From the NCBI RefSeq assembly GCF_937859915.1, contig NZ_CALMAW010000122.1:1-64000 (forward strand): DNA of 64,000 nt, written 5' to 3'. Numbering within the stretch: the stretch's first letter is position 1; every line of letters begins with the position of its first letter. This DNA is from an uncultured Sphingomonas sp. Lineage in GTDB: Bacteria; Pseudomonadota; Alphaproteobacteria; Sphingomonadales; Sphingomonadaceae. The notes beneath the pieces were generated by a model. The model worked only from the letters and a program-made list of their open reading frames with translations, was not told the DNA's origin and did not search any database. This document shows, in pieces, positions 33,138-43,006 of this stretch. The position numbers and the translations under genes were made by a program.

Positions 33138-33139
33138 CC

Positions 33140-33751
33140 ATGGATGCGCCGCCGCTCGATCCGCGTCGGTCGTCGCCAGCGGTGGCGCGCAACCGCGATG
33201 CGATATTGGACGTGCTCCGGATCGAGCTGCCGCCGAACGGTCTCGTCCTGGAGGTAGCCAGCGGAAGCGGCGAACATGCGCTCCATTTCGCGCGCGCTTT
33301 GCCGGCGCTCGACTGGCAGCCCTCCGATCCGTCGGCGGCGGCGCGGGAGTCGATCGCCGGCTGGATCGCGGCCGATCCGCTGCCCAACCTCCGCGCCCCG
33401 CTCGATCTCGACGCCGAGACCGGGCTTGCGGCGATTGCGCAGGTCGATGCGATCCTGTGCATCAACATGGTGCATATCAGCCCCTGGTCGGCGACGCAGG
33501 GCGTGATGCGCGGCGCCGGCCGCCTGTTGCCCCCCGGAGGGCCGCTCTGCCTCTACGGACCGTTCCGGCAGGCCGATCGGCCGCTCGCCCCGAGCAACGC
33601 CGCCTTCGATGCGGATCTTCGCATGCGGGATGCGCGCTGGGGCTTGCGCACGGTCGACGCCATCGCGGCGTGCGCCGAAGCGGAGGGCCTCGCGCTCCAG
33701 CGCATCGTCGCGATGCCGGCCAACAATCTGATGATGATCCTCCGGCGATAA
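33140..33751 (+). CDS. DUF938 family SAM-dependent methyltransferase
   Basis: 203-residue class I methyltransferase fold. Motif I is VLEVASGSGEHALHFA near residue 37. DUF938 hallmarks INMVHISPW and LYGPFR follow, then NNLMMILR at the end. The substrate is unknown. It starts immediately after the YghU stop, so the two are co-transcribed. Confidence 0.88.
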   Translation: MDAPPLDPRRSSPAVARNRDAILDVLRIELPPNGLVLEVASGSGEHALHFARALPALDWQPSDPSAAARESIAGWIAADPLPNLRAPLDLDAETGLAAIAQVDAILCINMVHISPWSATQGVMRGAGRLLPPGGPLCLYGPFRQADRPLAPSNAAFDADLRMRDARWGLRTVDAIAACAEAEGLALQRIVAMPANNLMMILRR

Positions 33752-33778
33752 GGTCGTCCGCACGCGGCTCGGGCGATC

Positions 33779-35602
33779 TCAGCCCGTCGGCTCGCCGGTC
33801 AGTGCGGTGATTGCCATCACAAGTGCGAGATGCGTCAGGCCCTGCGGCAGGTTGCCGAGATAGGTGCCGTCCGTCGGGTCCGCCATCTCGGTATAGATCC
33901 CGACGCCGCGATCGAGCGCGGCGACGAGCCGGTCGAGTGCGGCCTCCGCCCGGTCGTGCTGGCCGAGCAGCGCGCGCGCCTCGATCATCCAGAAGGAGCA
34001 GGCGAGGAAACACCCCTCCTCGTCCTTCGCGTCGCTATAGCGATAATGATAAGGACCGGCGCCGAGCGACCGATCGATCGCATCGAGCGTGCTGGCGAGA
34101 CGATCGGGACCGTCGAAGCCGAAGCGCACGGCGAGCGCCATCGATGCGTCGATCCGCTCCGAGCCCGGATAGAAGACATAGGCCTTGAGCGCGTCCGACC
34201 AGCCATGCGTGTTGATCCACTCGGCAATCCTGTCGCATTCGCGCGCCCAGCGATCGCGATAGGTCGTCGGCAGCTGCCCCGTATCGGCGAGCTCCACGGC
34301 GCGCGCGAGCGCCTGCCAGCAGCTCAGCTTGGACATCGTGTAATCGCGCGCCTCGGGCAGTTCCCATATGCCGGCATCGGGTTGCCGCCAGCGGTCGGCG
34401 CATTCGTCGGCAATGCGGACGAGGATCTGCGCGCTGTTGGCGTCGAGGATGTTGCCCGCCCGGACGAAGCGCGCCGCCGTGCCGAAGATGTCGCCATAGA
34501 CGCCATGCTGATGCTGCGCGGTCGCGGCATTGCCGGTGACCACCGGGGTCGACCCGCGATAGCCCGGCACGTCGAAGGTGCGCACCGGATCGACGCGGTC
34601 GCCGCCGAGCGTATAGCAGACCTGCGTGCCATGCTGCTCGAGCCGCTTGAGCAGCCAGGTGAACGCCGCCTTCGCCTCCGCCTGCGCACCGACGGCGAGG
34701 AACGCCTTGATGGTAAAGCCCGCGTCGCGCACCCAGGCGAAGCGATAGTCGTAATTCTTGTCGCCACCAATCCGCTCGGGAAGCGAGGTCGTCGCCGCCG
34801 CGGCGATCGCGCCGCTCGGCGAGAAGAGCAGCAGTTTGAGCGCAAGCGCCGAGCGGACGAGCAGGTCGCGATGCCGCCCCCGATAGGCGAGGTTGGCGCA
34901 CCATTGTCGCCATTCGCGGTCCGAAATATCGATCCGCGCGTCGATTTCGGCGATCGCGGGAACGACCAGCGGCTCGTCCGCGCCCGCCACGATCGCAACG
35001 ACGCGCCGCTCGCCTGGCGCGACCGACAGCGACGCGACCAGCCCGTCGTCGTCGAGCGTCTCGACCGCCACCTCGTCGCTGAGGCGGAAGATGCCGAGCA
35101 CGCGGCCGGCATGGAAGACATGCTGTCCGCCGATCATCGAGGTATAGGGATTGACCGCGGATGCGCGCCGCCCGAAACGGACCCGGATATCGAAGCGGAC
35201 ATGGCCGTCGAGCCCCTCGATCCGCCGCGCGAGCTCCGCCCATGGCAGCCGCCCCGCCGTCCCGCTGTTGATCGACTCGGTCAGCTTGGCGCGGCCACCG
35301 GCCGTGGTGAAGATTGTCTCCAGCACATTGCTGTCGGTGCGATAGGCGCGGTCGATCCGGCAGGGTTCGCTCGGCGTGATCGCGAAATAGCCGCCGGTGT
35401 CGGGATCGAGCAGCCGGTCGAACAATGGCGGGGAATCGAGATTGGGGACGCACCACCAGTCGATCGAACCGTCCATCCCGGCAAGCGCCAGCGACCGGCC
35501 GTCGCCAAGTGCTCCATAGCCTTCGAGCGGAAGATAGCCGTCGGCATCACGCCGGGGCGGCGGCGCGTCGAAATGCGGAGTCTGGCCGGGATCGGGCAAC
35601 AT
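33779..35602 (-). CDS. Glycoside hydrolase family 15 (trehalase/glucoamylase-like)
   Basis: 607-residue cytosolic (alpha/alpha)6-barrel enzyme with the bacterial GH15 N-terminal beta domain (DGYLPLEGYGALGDGRSLALAGMDGSIDWWCVP). The catalytic acid is in AGIWELPEARDYTMSK, and the second Glu is in DEEGCFLACSFWMIEA. KNYDYRFAWVRDAGF is the usual substrate-binding segment. Bacterial members hydrolyse trehalose or short glucans. Its own expression is not tied to a neighbour operon. Confidence 0.92.
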   Translation of the reverse strand: MLPDPGQTPHFDAPPPRRDADGYLPLEGYGALGDGRSLALAGMDGSIDWWCVPNLDSPPLFDRLLDPDTGGYFAITPSEPCRIDRAYRTDSNVLETIFTTAGGRAKLTESINSGTAGRLPWAELARRIEGLDGHVRFDIRVRFGRRASAVNPYTSMIGGQHVFHAGRVLGIFRLSDEVAVETLDDDGLVASLSVAPGERRVVAIVAGADEPLVVPAIAEIDARIDISDREWRQWCANLAYRGRHRDLLVRSALALKLLLFSPSGAIAAAATTSLPERIGGDKNYDYRFAWVRDAGFTIKAFLAVGAQAEAKAAFTWLLKRLEQHGTQVCYTLGGDRVDPVRTFDVPGYRGSTPVVTGNAATAQHQHGVYGDIFGTAARFVRAGNILDANSAQILVRIADECADRWRQPDAGIWELPEARDYTMSKLSCWQALARAVELADTGQLPTTYRDRWARECDRIAEWINTHGWSDALKAYVFYPGSERIDASMALAVRFGFDGPDRLASTLDAIDRSLGAGPYHYRYSDAKDEEGCFLACSFWMIEARALLGQHDRAEAALDRLVAALDRGVGIYTEMADPTDGTYLGNLPQGLTHLALVMAITALTGEPTG

Positions 35603-35661
35603 TTCTCTCCAGACGGACGCCGCGGCGGGCGCCGTCCTTAAATTGCGTGGCGGAAAGTTGG

Positions 35662-36951
35662 TCAGGCGTCCGCCGGCATCGGCCCGCGGAACGCGTCGAC
35701 CTGTGTCTCCGCGGCGAGCTTGACCGGCCGGCCGGTCCGCGCGCTTTCATAGATCGCCGCCATGATCACCTGATCCTGCAGCCCTTCCTCGCCCGGCGTG
35801 CGCGGCCGTGCGCCCGAGCGGACGCACTCCGCCATATGGTCGATCTCGAGGCTGAACTGGTTCTTCTGGCCGAAGGACAAAGCGCTGTCGCTCTCGGCCT
35901 TGCCCTCTCGCTTGGAAATATGGAGCTTCTGACCCTCGTAACCAAAGGCATTCTCGATCTCGCCGACCGCCTTCGTGCCGATCACGCGCAGGTTGCGATG
36001 CTCGTGGGCCGAATAGCTCGATGCGCAATTGGCGACCGCTCCCGAAGGGAAGCGCAGCGTGAACGACACGGTCGACTCGACCTCGGCGAAGCGCGGGTCG
36101 CCCGACGGGCTGTAGATCGTCGCCTGCACCTCGGTCGGCTCCTCGCCGAGCAGCGCGCGCGTGGTGTTGAGGCAATAGAGCCCGACATCGGGCAAGGAGC
36201 CGCCGCCCGCCAGCGCCTTCTTCTGTCGCCACTGCGCGGGATCGCCCTGATTCTGCGTATTGATCGCATCGATCAGCTGGATCTGGCCGAACTCGCCGGC
36301 CCGCGCGCGCTTGGACAGCTCGCGATTATTGATCTCATATTGGCAGCGATAGGCGATCATCAGCCGCTTGCCCGCCTTGGCACACGCCTCGACCATCGAG
36401 CGCGCTTCAGCGGGTGACGTCGCCATCGGTTTCTCGCACAGGACATGCTTGCCCGCGCGCGCGGCGCGAACGACGGCGTCGTGGTGAAGGGCATTGGGCA
36501 GGACGATGTACACCGCCTCGATCGCCGCATCGTCGCGGATGCGGTCGAAGCCCGCGTAGTCGTAGCAGGCCGACGGCGCGATGCCATATTGCGCCGCGAC
36601 CGTCTGTAGCTTCTCCGGATCGCCGCTGACCAGCGCGACCGGCCTGGCATGCTTGCACTGCGCGAAGGCGGGCAGGATGTTTTCGAGCGCCAGGCGCCCG
36701 AGGCCGACGATCGCGAAGCCGACGCGGCGCGCGGGTGGATCCTGGTTCGGCGGGGTGCCGTCCGGCCGTTCGGTGTCGGCGTGGATCGGCGGGAAGCTGA
36801 TATGGCCGCCTGTGCTCGAACCCTCGTCGATCGGCGCCGCAGCCGGCATCGTGGGCGCTGCGACCGCCTTTGCCGACGCAAGGGCGAACCCGACGCCGGC
36901 ACCGGCCAGGACGGTGCGGCGCCCGACGCCATCATAGATCTTGTCCGTCAT
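35662..36951 (-). CDS. Gfo/Idh/MocA oxidoreductase with Tat signal
   Basis: 429-residue NAD(P)-dependent sugar oxidoreductase. A twin-arginine signal (VGRRTVLAGAGVGFALASAKA) opens the protein, so it is exported folded with its cofactor, as Zymomonas glucose-fructose oxidoreductase is. The Rossmann motif is VGLGRLALENILPAF near residue 80, and the catalytic Lys is in CEKPMATSP near 175. AGGAACACGGGACG precedes the ATG. GFOR-like activity (sorbitol and gluconolactone formation) is a reasonable hypothesis only. Confidence 0.9.
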   Translation of the reverse strand: MTDKIYDGVGRRTVLAGAGVGFALASAKAVAAPTMPAAAPIDEGSSTGGHISFPPIHADTERPDGTPPNQDPPARRVGFAIVGLGRLALENILPAFAQCKHARPVALVSGDPEKLQTVAAQYGIAPSACYDYAGFDRIRDDAAIEAVYIVLPNALHHDAVVRAARAGKHVLCEKPMATSPAEARSMVEACAKAGKRLMIAYRCQYEINNRELSKRARAGEFGQIQLIDAINTQNQGDPAQWRQKKALAGGGSLPDVGLYCLNTTRALLGEEPTEVQATIYSPSGDPRFAEVESTVSFTLRFPSGAVANCASSYSAHEHRNLRVIGTKAVGEIENAFGYEGQKLHISKREGKAESDSALSFGQKNQFSLEIDHMAECVRSGARPRTPGEEGLQDQVIMAAIYESARTGRPVKLAAETQVDAFRGPMPADA

Positions 36952-37096
36952 CGTCCCGTGTTCCTTCGCTGGCAGGCGCCCTGCCTTCCAGGCGGACCAG
37001 CTCCAAACGCGGCGGCTGCCGATGGGGTCCTCGCGCGCCTATGCCGTTGACCAAGATGGGCGTTTGTTCATGCGCAGCGGTCGCCGAGGAGGACGC

Positions 37097-38044
37097 CTAC
37101 AGCCGCGGCCGCAATTCGGATTCGAAGAAGTCGATGAAGCGCGCCTGCTGCTGGCCGGGGCAGGTCAGCACGATATGGTCGTAGCCCGCATCGACATATT
37201 TGCGGATCAGCGCGAGATGCACGTCGACATCCGGGCCTGCCGCGATCGCATCCGCGAGATCGTCCGGCCGGACGAATGCGCTCGCCGACTCAAATCCGGC
37301 GACGGTCGGCAGCTCGCTGTTCACCGCCCAGCCGAGCGCCGAGAAGCGAAAGGTCTCACGCGCTTGGTCGAGGCCCGCCTGTTCGGATTCGGCGTAGGAC
37401 AGCACCGCTTCCGAATAGGCCGAGCCCGGCTTTCTCGTGCGGAAATCGTCGACCAGCTTGCCGCTCGGCTCGGTGGTCATGATTCCGTCCGCCTTGTCGA
37501 CTGCCAGCGCCACCGATGCCGGCCCGCTCACCCCCAGCACGATGTCGATCGGCGCGTCGGGAAGGTCATAGAGCTGGGCGTGGTCGACGACGAAATACTC
37601 GCCCTTCCAGCTGTGCACGCCGCCCTGCCAGAGCGTGCGGAAGATCTCGATCGCCTCGCCCAGCATCGCGTGCCGCTCGGGGATCGACGGCCAGCGCGCG
37701 CCGGTGACATGTTCGTTGAGCCGCTCGCCGGCACCGACCGCGAGCGTGAAGCGGTTGTCGCTCATCAGGGCGATGGTGGCGGCGGCCTGCGCGATGATCG
37801 CCGGATGATAGCGGATGATCGGACAGGTGAGACCGGTCGCGATGCCGATCCGCGACGTCGCATGCGCGATCGCGCCGAGCACGCTCCACGCGAAAGGCGC
37901 ATGCCCCTGCGCCTCGAGCCACGGGTGAAAATGATCCGAGATCGAGACGAAGTCGAAGCCCGCCGCCTCGGCGCGCACCGCATTGTCGATCAGCGCCTTC
38001 GGACCATGTTCCTCGGTCATCAGCTTATATCCGAATTTCGTCAT
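37097..38044 (-). CDS. LLM class flavin/F420-dependent oxidoreductase (G6PDH-like)
   Basis: 315-residue TIM-barrel protein of the luciferase-like superfamily. It matches the F420-dependent glucose-6-phosphate-dehydrogenase-type subgroup: FGYKLMTEEHGPKALIDNAVRAE, ISDHFHPWLEAQGHAPFAWSVLGAI, CPIIRYHPAIIAQAAAT and GAGERLNEHVTG. Of two adjacent ATGs, 38044 is better spaced from GGAGG. F420 use in a sphingomonad would be notable, but the cofactor could be FMN. No F420 synthesis gene is in the window. Confidence 0.88.
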   Translation of the reverse strand: MTKFGYKLMTEEHGPKALIDNAVRAEAAGFDFVSISDHFHPWLEAQGHAPFAWSVLGAIAHATSRIGIATGLTCPIIRYHPAIIAQAAATIALMSDNRFTLAVGAGERLNEHVTGARWPSIPERHAMLGEAIEIFRTLWQGGVHSWKGEYFVVDHAQLYDLPDAPIDIVLGVSGPASVALAVDKADGIMTTEPSGKLVDDFRTRKPGSAYSEAVLSYAESEQAGLDQARETFRFSALGWAVNSELPTVAGFESASAFVRPDDLADAIAAGPDVDVHLALIRKYVDAGYDHIVLTCPGQQQARFIDFFESELRPRL

Positions 38045-38280
38045 CATCGCCTCCGGGTTCCCGCCGTTCAATGCGGGACCGCCGGTCATCGATCCGGTCG
38101 CATGGGCCGGATCGCGCGAGGATCCTGGGTTGCAGGCCCGTCATCGCGTCACCGATACCTGCATGGCCGTGCCGTCGTGATCCGGTGCGATGGGCGCCGC
38201 CGTCCGCGGCGACGGCACTCCGGCCGACCTTGAGCCGTTGTCGCCACGCGAAGCCCCGGTTGGCGTAGGACATATATGCA

Positions 38281-39129
38281 GTGATCAGAGCCCTGACCGA
38301 ACCGCTGCGCCGATCGATCGCTGCCGAGGTCTCCTCCTTATTCAATGATCGCGCCCAGGGAGAACGGCCGGTCGAGCGCCGCGCCGACGGCCTGTTCGGC
38401 CCGCAGTCCGTCGCCTGGCGGGTCAATGGCGACGTGACGTCGATGATGGCGGGCGGCATTGCTGCGCTTCTGCTGCAGATGCTGCACCCGGCGGTGCTCG
38501 CTGGCGTATGGGACCATTCGACTTTTCGCGGCGACATGCACGGCCGGCTGCGCCGGACCGCCCGCTTCATTGCGGTGACGACGTTCGGATCGAAATCGGA
38601 TGCGGAGGACGCGATCGCGCTGGTCCGATCCATCCACCACCGTGTCCGCGGCACCCTGCCCGATGGGACGCCCTATGCCGCCGACGATCCCGATCTGCTC
38701 GACTGGGTCCACGTCACCGGCGCGAAGAGCTTTCTCGACGGCTGGATCCGCTATGCCGAGCCGCGCATGTCGATGCGCGATCAGGACCGCTATTTCGCCG
38801 AGATGGCGCAGGTGGCCGAGGCGCTCGGCGCCGCCCGGGCGCCGCACTCGCGATCGGCCGCGGAGCGGCTCGTCGCCGAGACCAAAGGCCGGTTGCGCGC
38901 CGACCACCGAACCCGCGAGGTCGCGCGGCTCGTGCTCGAGCAACGCGCCAGCAATGCGATGGCAGAACCCATGCAGCGGCTGATCCTGAAAGCCGGCGTC
39001 GATCTGCTCCCCGCCTGGGCGCAGCGGATGCATGGTCTGCCGCCTGCCGGTCTGAGCCTCCCCCTGATCCGTACCGGCACCCTGGGCGTCGCAGGCACGC
39101 TGCGCTGGGCGTTCGATCGCTCCGCCTGA
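38281..39129 (+). CDS. Oxygenase MpaB family protein (DUF2236)
   Basis: 282-residue protein of the DUF2236/MpaB/latex-clearing-protein family of heme b-dependent oxygenases. Typical segments are MLHPAVLAGVWDHSTF, RGDMHGRLRRTARFI, and IHHRVRGTLPDGTPYAADDPDLLDWVH, with candidate heme-ligand histidines. It starts at GTG 38281. The substrate is unknown, and no rubber or mycophenolate pathway is nearby. Confidence 0.86.
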   Translation: MIRALTEPLRRSIAAEVSSLFNDRAQGERPVERRADGLFGPQSVAWRVNGDVTSMMAGGIAALLLQMLHPAVLAGVWDHSTFRGDMHGRLRRTARFIAVTTFGSKSDAEDAIALVRSIHHRVRGTLPDGTPYAADDPDLLDWVHVTGAKSFLDGWIRYAEPRMSMRDQDRYFAEMAQVAEALGAARAPHSRSAAERLVAETKGRLRADHRTREVARLVLEQRASNAMAEPMQRLILKAGVDLLPAWAQRMHGLPPAGLSLPLIRTGTLGVAGTLRWAFDRSA

Positions 39130-39205
39130 CCAACGGCGAACGGAGAACGGCGGCGATCCCCGGTTCCCGGCTGCGGATCGCCCCCGGGCCTGCTAGGTCG
39201 TGGAC

Positions 39206-40084
39206 ATGACCGTCACGACGCAGCCTTCGCTGTCAGACCCCGCCGCCCCGATCCCGCAATCCGTCGACTTCGTCGTGATCGACGTCGAGACCGCCTGCTC
39301 GCGCGTGAGCAGCATATGCCAGGTCGGGATCGTCGGCTTCGCCGGCGGCCGCGAACGATGGTGCTACGAGACGCTGGTCGATCCCTGCGACGATTTCCAC
39401 GACTTCAACATCCGCATCCACGGTATCGGCCCCGACCATGTGGTCGGGCATCCGACCTTTGCGGATATTCACGGCCTCCTCGACGGGCACCTGTCGGACC
39501 GCATCACGGTCGCCCACAGCTATTTCGACAAAGGTGCGCTGGCGGCTGCCTGCCGCGTCCACGATCGGCCGGTCATAGAGACGCGCTGGCTCGACAGCGT
39601 GCGCGTCGCCAAACGCGCCTGGCCCGATCTGCCGAGCCACCGGCTGAACGTCCTGTCCGAATATCTGGGCGTTGCCCACAAGCATCATGACGCGCTCAGC
39701 GACGCGCGCGCGGCCGGCATGGTGATCGTCAAGGCCATCGACCATACGGGGATCGACCTTCTTGGCTGGATGGCACCCACGACCAAGCCCGGCCCGGCGC
39801 CGACCCCGGCGGCCATAGGGCCGCTGCGCGGCGAGCGTATCGCGATCGCGGGCGAGCCGCGCGACGGCCGCCTCGCCCGGCGCCTTGCCGCCGCCGGCGG
39901 CAGGATCGTGTCGTCGGTCGGGGCAACGACGACATTGCTGGTGTTGGCCGAACCGCCGTCGCCATTCGAGGGCGAACGACGGTCCCGGCTGCTCGCCAAG
40001 GCCGCGGCGCTGCGCAAAGGCGGGCACGGGATCGCGGTGATCGGCGAGCATGACGTGGTCGCGCGCATCGGCGCGGTGGCATAG
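39206..40084 (+). CDS. DnaQ-like 3'-5' exonuclease with C-terminal BRCT domain
   Basis: 292-residue protein. Residues 20-180 form a DEDDh exonuclease: VIDVETACS (D, E), HSYFDKGAL (D) and HKHHDALSDARAA (H, D). Residues 205-290 resemble a BRCT domain (LRGERIAIAGEPRDGRLARRLAAAGGRI). This fusion is like DNA polymerase III epsilon-related nucleases of unknown role in repair. ATG 39206 fits AGG spacing better than GTG 39200. Confidence 0.9.
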   Translation: MTVTTQPSLSDPAAPIPQSVDFVVIDVETACSRVSSICQVGIVGFAGGRERWCYETLVDPCDDFHDFNIRIHGIGPDHVVGHPTFADIHGLLDGHLSDRITVAHSYFDKGALAAACRVHDRPVIETRWLDSVRVAKRAWPDLPSHRLNVLSEYLGVAHKHHDALSDARAAGMVIVKAIDHTGIDLLGWMAPTTKPGPAPTPAAIGPLRGERIAIAGEPRDGRLARRLAAAGGRIVSSVGATTTLLVLAEPPSPFEGERRSRLLAKAAALRKGGHGIAVIGEHDVVARIGAVA

Positions 40085-40115
40085 CCGCGGGCGCCAGCGC
40101 GGTGAGACGCCCGTA

Positions 40116-40313
40116 TCAGGGTTTCAGATCGCGCCGGCTCATTTCGGCGGCGGCGAGGATATCGAGCGGCGACCCGGGGTCTCCCGCGAAAATATCATGG
40201 AGATCCAGAAGATCTTCGTCATTCAGGCGCGTAACCGACGCCTCGATCTCGTGCATATTGCGCACCACGCGGGCGTCGTGATCGGCGCGCCACTTGCCTT
40301 TTGGTCTCTGCAT
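40116..40313 (-). CDS. Small hypothetical protein, 65 residues
   Basis: Charged, mostly helical protein (VVRNMHEIEASVTRLNDEDLLDLHDIFAGDPGSPLDILAAAEM) with no membrane segment. A GGGGCGG stretch precedes the start. It is not recognised as a family. The composition is that of a real soluble protein, and it fills the gap between the convergent exonuclease gene and the Tim44-like gene. Confidence 0.6.
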   Translation of the reverse strand: MQRPKGKWRADHDARVVRNMHEIEASVTRLNDEDLLDLHDIFAGDPGSPLDILAAAEMSRRDLKP

Positions 40314-40406
40314 CGCCCGCCCCTACTACGGGGGCTGCGATTTTCCTAGCGGTCTGGCCGCAGACCTGCGTGTTTGGTCGGTCGCGTCGTTCCAGACATC
40401 ACGCCC

Positions 40407-41387
40407 CTAGCTATCCTGGATCGCCGACAGCTTCCAGACGCCGCCCCGATCGCGGACGAACGTCCACAATTCGGTCGTCTCGCTCGGCATGTTGGCCGAG
40501 CCGCTGACGATCATCCCGGTGGTGCGATTCCGCATCACGTCGATACCTTCGTAGCGCAGGCTGATCGTCGCATAATCCGCGTCCGCCTCGCGCCAGGCTT
40601 CGGAAACCTCGGCGTCGAGCAGCCGCGTCCCGCTTACCTCGTTGCGGACGCCCTGCGTCGCGTTCTGGCTGAGTTCCTCGGACAGATAGGACATGATCTC
40701 GGGCGTGGTCAGTTGGCGCAGCCGCGCATAATCCTCGCGGCCGAATGCGTCCTGCACGTCGATCAGCAGCCGCTCGAACGCGGCCTGATCGGCCTGGCTC
40801 AGCGGGATGTCCGTCGCCGGTGCGGCATAGCCTTGCGTCTGTGCGCCGCCGCCGCCCCAGGGCCCGCCATCCGCCTGCGGGACGAAGCCGCTGGCGCCGC
40901 CGAAGCCGCCCGGAGCGGATCCGCTCTGCCCCGCCGAGCGTCGACGGAAGAAGCCGATGACCAGCCAGACGATCCCGCCGAGCAGGGCGAGCTGGATCAG
41001 CGAGGCCAGCAGTCCACCACCGCCGCTCGAACCCCAGCCGCCGCCGCCCATGCCCCCGCCAAGGAAATGACCAAGCAGCCCGCCGGCGACGAGGCCGCCC
41101 AACAGCCCGCCGCCGAAACCGCCGAAGCGGCCGCCCGGGCGATAGCTGGGTTGCGAGCCGAAGCTCGGCGCATAGGCCGGACTGGCCTGGGTCCGCGGCG
41201 TCATCGACCGCTCGATCGGCGCCACCGGCCGGCTCGCATTATAGGTCGGGCGCGGCGCATAATAGGTTCGCGAGCCGCGGCTGCCGAAGCTTCCGCCGCG
41301 CCGGGCATCGGCCGGCATCGCGACCGTGCTGGCCAGCGCCAGGGCAAGAGCGAGGGCAGACGCCAAACGATGGGAACGGTAGATCAC
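40407..41387 (-). CDS. Tim44-like domain membrane protein
   Basis: 326-residue protein. It has a signal peptide (LASALALALALASTVAMPADA), then an Arg/Tyr/Pro-rich linker and two glycine-rich hydrophobic stretches (GGFGGGLLGGLVAGGLLGHFLGGGMGGGG and a span at LIQLALLGGIVWLVIGFF). The C-terminal Tim44/TIM44-like domain begins near residue 195 (ADQAAFERLLIDVQDAFGRED). The GTG start at 41387 has GGAGA upstream. Bacterial members are predicted to act at the inner membrane, possibly binding proteins or lipids. Confidence 0.88.
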   Translation of the reverse strand: MIYRSHRLASALALALALASTVAMPADARRGGSFGSRGSRTYYAPRPTYNASRPVAPIERSMTPRTQASPAYAPSFGSQPSYRPGGRFGGFGGGLLGGLVAGGLLGHFLGGGMGGGGWGSSGGGGLLASLIQLALLGGIVWLVIGFFRRRSAGQSGSAPGGFGGASGFVPQADGGPWGGGGAQTQGYAAPATDIPLSQADQAAFERLLIDVQDAFGREDYARLRQLTTPEIMSYLSEELSQNATQGVRNEVSGTRLLDAEVSEAWREADADYATISLRYEGIDVMRNRTTGMIVSGSANMPSETTELWTFVRDRGGVWKLSAIQDS

Positions 41388-41576
41388 GGCAAGTCTCCTA
41401 TCTGCGACGATGTAGGGATCGCGCGCCGGCTCCGCCAGACATGATCCGATCCATCGCGGCCGAGACGTCGCAATCTCCCGGCCTCTCGCCGCGTGGCGCC
41501 GCGTCATCCGCCTTTTGCGGTTCCGCCATCCCGGCGTTCGTTCTATTCGGGCGCGACACACACGCCGGAGACCGTG

Positions 41577-42455
41577 ATGACGCCCCGCAGCATCGCCCGC
41601 GCCTACCCCGCCCTCCGCGACGACATCGGCGACCTCACCACGCGGCGTCCGGTGCCCGGCCCTGGGCTCGAGCAGGTCGACCCCTTCCTGTTCCTCAACC
41701 ATCACTGCCCGCAAACCTATCGGCCGGGCAACGATGGCCTGCCGTTCGGGCCACATCCGCACCGCGGCTTCGAGACGGTCACCTTCATCCTTACCGGCAA
41801 TCTCGCGCACCACGATACCGGCGGCCATGAGAGCGTGATCGAGGCAGGCGGCGTCCAGTGGATGACCGCCGGCTCGGGGCTGATCCATGCCGAGGTGTCG
41901 CCGCCGTCGTTCAAACGGCAAGGCGGCGCGCTCGAGATCCTGCAGCTGTGGGTCAACCTGCCCGCCCGCCTCAAGATGACCACGCCTGCCTATACCGGCG
42001 TCCAAGCGGAGCAGATCCCCGCCATTCCGATCGCGGACGGCAACGGCATGCTGTATCTGACATCCGGCACGTTCGACGACGTCGTCGGGCCGATCGCATC
42101 GCTGACCGGCGTCTTCATGGCGACACTCCAATTGTCCGCCGGCGCGCGCGTCGAACTGCCTGCACCCAAGGGACGAAGCATCCTGCTCTATGTGGTCGCG
42201 GGTCGCATCGCGGTCGGCGGCGGTGCGGTGGACCGCTGGCACCTCGTGCGGATGAACGACGATGGCGACACCGTGCTGGTCGAGGCCGGGACCGACGCCA
42301 CGCTGCTGTTCGGCCACGCCGATCCGATCGGCGAGCCGATGGTGTCGCACGGACCGTTCGTGATGAACACGCGCGAGGAGATTGGCATGGCGATCCAAGA
42401 CTATCAGGCCGGCAAGTTCAACGGCACCGGGCCGTTGGCGGGGGTCGGCGCGTGA
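41577..42455 (+). CDS. Pirin family protein
   Basis: 292-residue double-cupin protein. The N-terminal cupin holds the metal ligands in [14 protein letters not shown] and GLIHAE, and PFLFLNHH is also typical. Some members have quercetinase activity and others regulate metabolism. GGAG at 41567-41570 fixes ATG 41577. The stop overlaps the start of a DUF1348 protein (GTGA). Confidence 0.93.
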   Translation: MTPRSIARAYPALRDDIGDLTTRRPVPGPGLEQVDPFLFLNHHCPQTYRPGNDGLPFGPHPHRGFETVTFILTGNLAHHDTGGHESVIEAGGVQWMTAGSGLIHAEVSPPSFKRQGGALEILQLWVNLPARLKMTTPAYTGVQAEQIPAIPIADGNGMLYLTSGTFDDVVGPIASLTGVFMATLQLSAGARVELPAPKGRSILLYVVAGRIAVGGGAVDRWHLVRMNDDGDTVLVEAGTDATLLFGHADPIGEPMVSHGPFVMNTREEIGMAIQDYQAGKFNGTGPLAGVGA

Positions 42456-42931
42456 CGCCGGAGACCGAGCGTCCGCCGCTGCCGCCCTTCGCATCGCCCG
42501 AGGCCGCGGCGCGCAAGGTGCGGCTCGCCGAGGACGCATGGAACGGCCGCGATCCTGCCCGCGTCTCGCTCGCCTATACGGTCGACAGCCAGTGGCGAAA
42601 CCGTGCCGAGTTTCTGCAGGGCCGCGACGCGATCGTCGCGTTCCTTACCCGCAAATGGGCGCAGGAGCAGGACTATCGGCTGATCAAGGAGCTGTGGGAT
42701 TTCCGCGACGACCGGATCGCCGTGCGCTTCGCCTATGAATGGCATGACTCGCGCGGCGACTGGTTCCGCTCCTATGGCAACGAGTTGTGGGAATTCGACG
42801 CACACGGGCTGATGAAGCGCCGCATCGCCAGCATCAACGACTTGCCGATCCGCGAAGACGAGCGGCTGTATCACTGGCCGCAGGGGCGCCGCCCCGACGA
42901 TCATCCGGGGCTGAGCGACCTCGGCCTGTAG
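42452..42931 (+). CDS. NTF2-like protein of the DUF1348 type
   Basis: 159-residue cone-shaped-fold protein. Signature segments are [53 protein letters not shown] and [11 protein letters not shown]. The pocket could bind a small aromatic or steroid-like ligand, but no function is known. It overlaps the pirin gene by GTGA and is probably its functional partner. Confidence 0.88.
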   Translation: MTPETERPPLPPFASPEAAARKVRLAEDAWNGRDPARVSLAYTVDSQWRNRAEFLQGRDAIVAFLTRKWAQEQDYRLIKELWDFRDDRIAVRFAYEWHDSRGDWFRSYGNELWEFDAHGLMKRRIASINDLPIREDERLYHWPQGRRPDDHPGLSDLGL

Positions 42932-43006
42932 GACAGGACGCTGCCGCTCGACATTGTGACGCAGGTCGGCGATCGTCGCGATCGTCTTGGGGCGGGGAGT
43001 AGCGCG

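Noticed and set aside
33830..35641. 603-codon plus-strand open frame opposite the GH15 gene
   Set aside because: The minus strand has complete GH15 catalytic motifs. The plus frame has no recognisable domain and a biased composition.
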